From NCBI GenBank assembly GCA_003224135.1, contig QHYO01000129.1:18617-29296 (forward strand): a stretch of 10,680 nt of DNA, written 5' to 3'. The stretch's first letter is position 1, and every line of letters starts with the position of its first letter. The position numbers were made by a program, and so were the translations under genes. The DNA is from Acidobacteriota bacterium. Its GTDB lineage: Bacteria > Acidobacteriota > Terriglobia > Acidiferrales > UBA7541. The notes beneath the pieces are model-generated. The model was not told the DNA's origin and ran no database searches. It saw only the letters and a list, made by a program, of their open reading frames with translations. Positions 6,477 to 10,680 of this stretch are shown piece after piece.

Positions 6477-7768
6477 CGCCCCAAGAGAAAAATTATTGGC
6501 TGGAGACAGTCGAAGCGCCGCAGATACTCGTGCGTGAATTGCCGGAAACCGTGGACGTTGCCGTAATCGGTGCGGGATTCACCGGATTGTCCGCGGCGCG
6601 CACTTTGGCGAAGCGTGGTGCGAAAGTGGCAGTGCTCGAAGCTGAGAATGTTGGATGGGGGGCGAGCTGCCGCAACGGCGGCATGGTGCTCACCGGATTG
6701 AAGCTCGGCGCGCCGGCGCTGATCGCCCGATATGGAAGAGAAGCCACGAAGCGGATGTACGCGGCCTCGCTCGAATCGATCGATTCCGTTGAGGCGATCG
6801 TGCGCGAAGAAAATATCGACTGCAATTTTTCGCGTTGCGGTCATTTGGAAGTCGCATGCAAAGCGAAGCACTTTGACGGATTCCGGCGCGGCGCGGAGAC
6901 GATTGAGCGAGAATTTGGACACCAGCTTCGAATCGTGGAGAAAGCGGATTTGCCGGGCGAAATTGGCTCGCCGATTTATCACGGCGGAATGGTGGACGGA
7001 GTGAGCGCGGGGGTGAACCCGGCGCGATACGTTGCAGGACTTGGCAGTGCCGCGGCACGAGCCGGAGCGGAGATTCACGAGAAGACGCGCGTTCTCGACC
7101 TGGAACGGCAGACACAGAATGTAGGCTCCGGCTGGAAGGTGACCACGTCACGTGGGAGGTTGCACGCGGGGAACGTTTTGGTTGCCACGGGTGGCTATAC
7201 CGGTCAAGTCACGCGGTCATTGCAGAAGAGAATTGTCCCCATCGGATCATTCATTATCGTGACGGAGGCGCTTCCGGAAGCGCTGGCGCACGAACTGAGC
7301 CCGCGCAACCGGATGATTTACGATTCGAAACACTATTTGTATTACTACCGCCTGACGCCCGACAGAAGGATGTTGTTCGGTGGACGCGCAGCTTTTTTTC
7401 CCGAAAATCGGAACACAGTGAGAGAAAGTGCTCAGATTTTGCGCGAGGGAATGATCGAAGTGTATCCGCAACTGCGCCAAACAAAAGTGGAGTATGTCTG
7501 GGGCGGTACCCTGGATTTTGCCTTCGACATCATGCCGCACGCCGGAAAAATGCACGGCATGTACTACTCCGTTGGATATGCGGGACACGGAGTCGCGATG
7601 GCGACGTCACTCGGACAAAAAGTCGCTGAAGCGATTCTCACTGGTTACGACGAGAATCCCTTTGCCCGAATTCCATTTCCCGGCGCACCGCTAGGGCTCT
7701 ACAACGGAAAACCGTGGTTTCTGCCGTTTGCGGGGGCCTGGTACAAGTTCTTGGATTGGGTCAGCTAG
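6473..7768 (+). CDS. FAD-dependent amine/amino acid oxidase, DadA/PuuB-like (DAO family)
   Basis: A 431-residue flavoprotein of the D-amino-acid oxidase (DAO) superfamily. The FAD-binding motif [12 protein letters not shown] lies at residues 31-42 with the ribose-binding glutamate E56 in [16 protein letters not shown] follows at 63-70 (GASGRNGG in most relatives). C-terminal landmarks are [16 protein letters not shown] (291-306), [16 protein letters not shown] (343-358) and [15 protein letters not shown] (368-382). This pattern is closest to gamma-glutamylputrescine oxidase (PuuB) and related secondary-amine oxidases, which produce an aldehyde, ammonia and H2O2; exact substrate unknown. I chose the ATG at 6473 because it opens directly before [12 protein letters not shown], a typical N-terminus for the family, and forms an ATGA overlap with the upstream gene; the longer open frame upstream lies inside that gene and is not family-like. 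No signal peptide is visible, so it is probably cytoplasmic. It converges with mmsA, 29 bases apart. Confidence 0.88.
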   Translation: MTPQEKNYWLETVEAPQILVRELPETVDVAVIGAGFTGLSAARTLAKRGAKVAVLEAENVGWGASCRNGGMVLTGLKLGAPALIARYGREATKRMYAASLESIDSVEAIVREENIDCNFSRCGHLEVACKAKHFDGFRRGAETIEREFGHQLRIVEKADLPGEIGSPIYHGGMVDGVSAGVNPARYVAGLGSAAARAGAEIHEKTRVLDLERQTQNVGSGWKVTTSRGRLHAGNVLVATGGYTGQVTRSLQKRIVPIGSFIIVTEALPEALAHELSPRNRMIYDSKHYLYYYRLTPDRRMLFGGRAAFFPENRNTVRESAQILREGMIEVYPQLRQTKVEYVWGGTLDFAFDIMPHAGKMHGMYYSVGYAGHGVAMATSLGQKVAEAILTGYDENPFARIPFPGAPLGLYNGKPWFLPFAGAWYKFLDWVS

Positions 7769-7780
7769 CGCGTGACCGTT

Positions 7781-7801
7781 AAAAAAATTAGCTACCGCTA
7801 A
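7781..7801 (-). terminator. Small intrinsic terminator at the mmsA 3' end
   Basis: On the minus strand TTAGC-GGTA-GCTAA forms a five-pair stem with a four-base loop, followed at once by seven Ts (the A run at 7781-7787). The mmsA stop codon lies within the 5' arm. The stem is short and AT-rich, so termination may be weak, but the position between two convergent genes fits. Confidence 0.5.
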
Positions 7802-9288
7802 AACTTGCGCGAGTGTTCTTTTGCCCAGCGTTCCACGACCACTTTTTTGTCCGTATAAAACTCGATCGCGTCGCGGCCCTGCCCGTGCATGTCGCCAAAA
7901 AAACTATCTTTCCAGCCACTGAAAGGGAAGTACGCCATCGGCGCCGCGACACCAATGTTGATGCCGATATTCCCAGCTGGCGCTTCGTAGCGGAAACGTC
8001 GCGCCGCGCTTCCGTTTGAAGTAAAAAGCGATGCCTGATTCCCGAATGGATTCTTTTGCAGAAACGCCATCGCTTCATCCAAATCTTCCGCGTGAACAAG
8101 GCTCAACACAGGGCCAAAGATTTCCGTGTGCGCAAGTTCGCTGTCAGTAGGCACGGCGTCTAAAATCGTGGGCTTTACGAAATTCCCGGATTCATAGTTC
8201 GAAACACTTGCGTTACGCCCGTCAACGAGCACTTTTGCCCCGGACTTTTCGCCTTCGCCGATCAACGTTTCGATGCGGCTCTTGCTCTGAGGAGTGATGA
8301 CGGGGCCCATCTGCACACCTTCGTCGAGGCCGTAGCCGACACGTAGTTTCGCTGCGGATTCGGCGATGGCGTCACGAAACGTTTTCTGTGCATCGCCAAT
8401 GGCCACCGCGACGGAGACCGCAAGGCAGCGTTGACCGGCGCAGCCGAAGGCGCTGTCGCTGATAATGTTCGTCGCCATGGTCATGTCGGCATCGGGAAGA
8501 ACGATGACAGGATTTTTGGCTCCGCCCTGGCACTGCGCGCGTTTTCCGCTCGCAGCAGCGCGAGCGTAGATGTATTTCGCCACGGGTGTCGAACCGACAA
8601 AACTGACCGCGCGGACTTTCGGGTGATCAAGGATCGTGTCAACAGCCGTCTTGCCGCCGTTAACAAGGTTTACAACTCCCTTCGGCAAACCAATTTGCTG
8701 GAGCAATTCGAAGGTGCGTTTCATCGTCAGCGGCACGCGCTCGCTCGGCTTCAACACAAACGTGTTGCCGGTAGCGATTGCGTACGGAAGGAACCAGAAC
8801 GGAATCATGGCGGGAAAGTTGAATGCGGTAATTGCGGCTACGACACCCATCGGCTGGCGAATCATCGTTTCGTCAATGCCGCGGGCGACGTCCTCAAGAT
8901 TGTAGCCCTGCATCATCATCGGAATGCCGCATGCGACCTCGACGTTTTCGATAGCGCGGCGAAGCTCGGCTTTCGCTTCGCTGAGCGTCTTCCCGTTTTC
9001 AATCGTGATCAGGCGGCCCAATTCGTCGAGGTGCTCTTCGAGCAGCATTTTCAATTTGAAGAGCGGCTGAATTCGGTCTTCGGGAGGTGTGCGGCGCCAT
9101 TCAGGAAATGCGGCTGCGGCAGCTTCGATCGCGGCGTTCACTTCGGCCACGTCGGCAAGTGGGACTTTTCCGAGAGCTGCGTGCGTCGCCGGGTTAACGA
9201 GATCTTGCCATTCGGTTGATTTGGAGTTGACCCATTCCCCACCGATGAAATGCGGGATGCGGACGTCGGAAACTGCTGTGGCACTCAT
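7798..9288 (-). CDS. mmsA: CoA-acylating methylmalonate/malonate-semialdehyde dehydrogenase
   Basis: A 496-residue aldehyde dehydrogenase of the MmsA/IolA subfamily, which oxidises malonate or methylmalonate semialdehyde with NAD+ and CoA to acetyl- or propionyl-CoA plus CO2. The N-terminal PHFIGGEWV (12-20) is typical. FNFPA at 157-161 carries the active-site asparagine; [12 protein letters not shown] (230-241) is the NAD region. GGAKNP replaces the usual LELGGK of hydrolytic ALDHs, as in the CoA-dependent branch. [10 protein letters not shown] (281-290) contains the catalytic cysteine C288. The C-terminal [20 protein letters not shown] is diagnostic of MMSDHs. Full length. The ATG has AGAGG (9295-9299) 6 bases upstream and a candidate promoter at 9350-9378. 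It has its own transcription unit, convergent with the flavoprotein pair. In valine or inositol breakdown this enzyme sits with other mms or iol genes, none of which are here; the amine oxidase neighbours suggest a role in malonate-semialdehyde disposal from polyamines or beta-alanine (inference). Confidence 0.93.
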   Translation of the reverse strand: MSATAVSDVRIPHFIGGEWVNSKSTEWQDLVNPATHAALGKVPLADVAEVNAAIEAAAAAFPEWRRTPPEDRIQPLFKLKMLLEEHLDELGRLITIENGKTLSEAKAELRRAIENVEVACGIPMMMQGYNLEDVARGIDETMIRQPMGVVAAITAFNFPAMIPFWFLPYAIATGNTFVLKPSERVPLTMKRTFELLQQIGLPKGVVNLVNGGKTAVDTILDHPKVRAVSFVGSTPVAKYIYARAAASGKRAQCQGGAKNPVIVLPDADMTMATNIISDSAFGCAGQRCLAVSVAVAIGDAQKTFRDAIAESAAKLRVGYGLDEGVQMGPVITPQSKSRIETLIGEGEKSGAKVLVDGRNASVSNYESGNFVKPTILDAVPTDSELAHTEIFGPVLSLVHAEDLDEAMAFLQKNPFGNQASLFTSNGSAARRFRYEAPAGNIGINIGVAAPMAYFPFSGWKDSFFGDMHGQGRDAIEFYTDKKVVVERWAKEHSRKF

Positions 9289-9294
9289 GAGATA

Positions 9295-9299
9295 CCTCT
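9295..9299 (-). promoter_or_regulatory. Ribosome binding site of mmsA
   Basis: AGAGG on the minus strand, 6 bases before the ATG (9286-9288). It supports this start rather than any internal methionine. Confidence 0.6.
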
Positions 9300-9324
9300 G
9301 CGGTCGCGGAGAATATGCGAGGAA

Positions 9325-9336
9325 GTAAGAACTTAC
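9325..9336. repeat. Short inverted repeat GTAAG-AA-CTTAC in the mmsA leader
   Basis: Five-base arms are exactly complementary around a two-base centre. It lies between the candidate mmsA -10 box (9350-9355) and the ribosome binding site, about where transcription would start, a common position for a repressor operator. The arms share GTAAG/CTTAC with the larger palindrome at 4536-4554, in the opposite order. Short enough that chance is possible. Confidence 0.35.
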
Positions 9337-9349
9337 ATGTTTCGATTAA

Positions 9350-9378
9350 AGTCTAGCGTAACTTCGCGAATCAGCCAA
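9350..9378 (-). promoter_or_regulatory. Candidate sigma-70-type promoter of mmsA
   Basis: On the minus strand TTGGCT (9373-9378) and TAGACT (9350-9355) are separated by 17 bases. Each matches the -35 or -10 consensus at 4 of 6 positions with ideal spacing. The same TTGGCT hexamer occurs in the candidate ribE promoter. The 107-base gap between ribD and mmsA leaves room for an independent promoter. Eye-read match only. Confidence 0.4.
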
Positions 9379-9395
9379 CGAAAGATTGGTGCAGC

Positions 9396-10517
9396 TCAGA
9401 GATCGAAGTAGTTGTTAAGCAGTGCGTCGACAGCGAAATCGGGGCCAAATTCATGAAGAAGTTTTTCGCGAAACGTCACTCTCGAAATATCCGTTCCGAC
9501 GCTGAACGGAACTTTCGCGTGGCGCGCCAGCCTTGGAGCGTAGAACAGGAACAGACGATCCACGAATTCCGCCGTCAGTGCTGAGCCGTTCAGGCGAGGA
9601 CCGGCTTCGAGCAGGACATTTAGAATTTCCCGCCGGCCCAATTCTTTCAGAACCGTTTTTAGATCGAGTAGCCCGTGTCTAGAGCGCGCATTCGCAAGCT
9701 CGACGCCTGCGCCCTGCAATTTTTTCGCTTTCGGAGACTTCAGCGAAACGCCTGTAAAAACGAGCAGATCATCGTCAGCAGATTTCACGATCCGTGCCTG
9801 CGGCGACAGCCGCAGCCTGGTATCCAAAATTGCCCGCAGCAGCCGGCGGCGACGTGACAAGCCGCTGCGATCCGTGAGCAGGGGATCGTCAGCCAGAATT
9901 GTGCCGATGCCTGTTAATAGCGCATCCGACGCGTGGCGAAGTTTTTGAACCTCCGCGCGCGATTCCTCCGACGTGATCCATTCCCGCTGATTGGTTTTGT
10001 CTTGATTCGGAAGCGTGAGTTGGCCGTCCAGCGTCATCGCCGATTTCAGTGTGACGAAAGGACGTCCATTGCGGATCCAGCACGCGAAGCCGTGATTGAG
10101 CCGACGCGCCTCGCCTTCGCAGACGCCCGTGTCCACGATGACGTCAGCGGCGCGCAGCACGTCAAACCCTCGGCCGGCAACTTTGGGATTCGGATCCTGC
10201 GTCGCCGCAACCACCCGCGCGATACCCGCCTTGACCAGCGCCTGTGCGCACGGTCCTGTGCGGCCAGTGGTGTTGCATGGCTCAAGCGTTACGTATGCTG
10301 TTGCGCCGCGGGCCCTCTCGCCCGCCGTTTTCAAAGCGACGATCTCTGCGTGATCGCGCCAATCGTACTGATGAAAGCCTTCACCGACAATTTGTCCGCC
10401 GTGAACTCCATTGCCGACGATGACGCAGCCGACGGTGGGATTTGGGCTCGCAAGGCCCACGCCTTTGCGCGCAAGCTCGAGCGCGCGTTCGATGAAGCGA
10501 ATGTCATGCTCGTTCAT
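9396..10517 (-). CDS. ribD: Bifunctional riboflavin biosynthesis protein RibD (deaminase/reductase)
   Basis: RibD converts 2,5-diamino-6-ribosylamino-4-pyrimidinone 5'-phosphate to 5-amino-6-ribitylamino-uracil phosphate in two steps. The 373-residue protein has both domains. The N-terminal cytidine-deaminase-like domain contains SPNPTVGCVIV (24-34), the zinc ligand and proton-shuttle HAE at 56-58 (H56, E58) and the second zinc box PCNTTGRTGPC with C81 and C90. The C-terminal NADPH-dependent reductase contains TLKSAMTLDGQL (156-167), EWITSEESR (179-187), LTGIGTILADDPLLTDR (201-217) and LLEAGPRLNGSAL (302-314). Length is normal. The start is 3 bases after the ftsY stop, with no strong Shine-Dalgarno sequence of its own, so it is probably co-transcribed and translationally coupled with ftsY. 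Its downstream partner ribE is on the same strand but 5 kb away, beyond the amine-catabolism genes. Confidence 0.96.
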   Translation of the reverse strand: MNEHDIRFIERALELARKGVGLASPNPTVGCVIVGNGVHGGQIVGEGFHQYDWRDHAEIVALKTAGERARGATAYVTLEPCNTTGRTGPCAQALVKAGIARVVAATQDPNPKVAGRGFDVLRAADVIVDTGVCEGEARRLNHGFACWIRNGRPFVTLKSAMTLDGQLTLPNQDKTNQREWITSEESRAEVQKLRHASDALLTGIGTILADDPLLTDRSGLSRRRRLLRAILDTRLRLSPQARIVKSADDDLLVFTGVSLKSPKAKKLQGAGVELANARSRHGLLDLKTVLKELGRREILNVLLEAGPRLNGSALTAEFVDRLFLFYAPRLARHAKVPFSVGTDISRVTFREKLLHEFGPDFAVDALLNNYFDL

Positions 10518-10520
10518 CAG

Positions 10521-10680
10521 CTAGTCGAACAGGGAAGCAGCGTAGGTTTCGGCGTCGAACGGAACCATATCGTCAATCTTTTCGCCGGTGCCAACAAAAC
10601 GAATCGGCAATCCAAGCTCGCGGGAAATCGCGACAACAATACCGCCTTTTGCGGTTCCATCCAGTTTGGTAAGCACAATT
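10521..10680 (-). CDS. ftsY: Signal recognition particle receptor FtsY, C-terminal end, 5' end outside window
   Basis: The last 52 codons of a gene running off the window edge. Reading the minus strand from 10679 gives [13 protein letters not shown], the G4 nucleotide-specificity motif (TKLD) with the conserved GTAKGG of SRP-type GTPases, then [19 protein letters not shown], the G5/closing region, and the short tail ETYAASLFD before TAG (10521-10523). GEKIDDLxPFD followed by an ALF-like tail is typical of FtsY, the membrane-associated receptor that docks ribosome-SRP complexes at SecYEG; the sister GTPase Ffh instead continues into a methionine-rich M domain, which is absent here. It is followed after 3 bases by ribD, so the two genes likely share a transcript. 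Too short for a standard long-ORF search, but the motif match is clear. Confidence 0.93.
   Translation of the reverse strand, partial: IVLTKLDGTAKGGIVVAISRELGLPIRFVGTGEKIDDMVPFDAETYAASLFD

Noticed and set aside
8431..9219. 262-codon open frame on the + strand antisense to mmsA
   Set aside because: It is a shadow of a strongly conserved aldehyde dehydrogenase, with no motif, plausible start signal or neighbours that would fit.

Overview
This window reads as chromosomal DNA of a moderately GC-rich, Gram-negative-type bacterium. A member of the Acidobacteriota is my best guess, from the flavour of the proteins and from the ftsY-ribD adjacency; I cannot confirm this without a search. Genes are tightly packed, GTG starts are common, and several neighbours overlap by four bases (GTGA or ATGA). 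I see no mobile element, CRISPR array, tRNA or rRNA.

Layout. (1) Bases 1-3740, + strand: the C-terminal part of a sigma-54 activator (cut by the window edge), mobA (molybdenum cofactor guanylylation), an MlaF-type ABC ATPase and an APC-family permease, with gaps or overlaps of only 3-4 bases, so probably one transcription unit. (2) Bases 3781-4428, - strand: ribE, riboflavin synthase, convergent with the permease. (3) Bases 4429-4640: a divergent regulatory region with two perfect inverted repeats and a candidate ribE promoter. (4) Bases ~4603-7768, + strand: two overlapping flavoprotein genes, one spermidine-dehydrogenase-like with a damaged or mis-framed Tat-type N-terminus, the other a DadA/PuuB-like amine oxidase. 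(5) Bases 7798-9288, - strand: mmsA, a CoA-acylating methylmalonate/malonate-semialdehyde dehydrogenase, convergent with the flavoproteins, with its own candidate promoter and a small terminator overlapping its stop codon. (6) Bases 9396-10680, - strand: ribD and the 3' end of ftsY, separated by 3 bases.

Two themes stand out. First, two riboflavin genes (ribD and ribE) flank a roughly 5 kb block of amine-catabolism genes, two of whose products use FAD. Second, the block suggests a route: spermidine-type amines are oxidised by the two flavoenzymes, and a C3 semialdehyde is finally converted to acetyl-CoA by MmsA, with the nearby APC permease as a possible importer. The enzyme families are clear. 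The substrates and the linked pathway are inference. I found no clearly new system. The most useful items to check are the broken start of the spermidine-dehydrogenase-like gene, the perfect palindromes in its promoter region, and the unusual signature motif of the MlaF-like ATPase.
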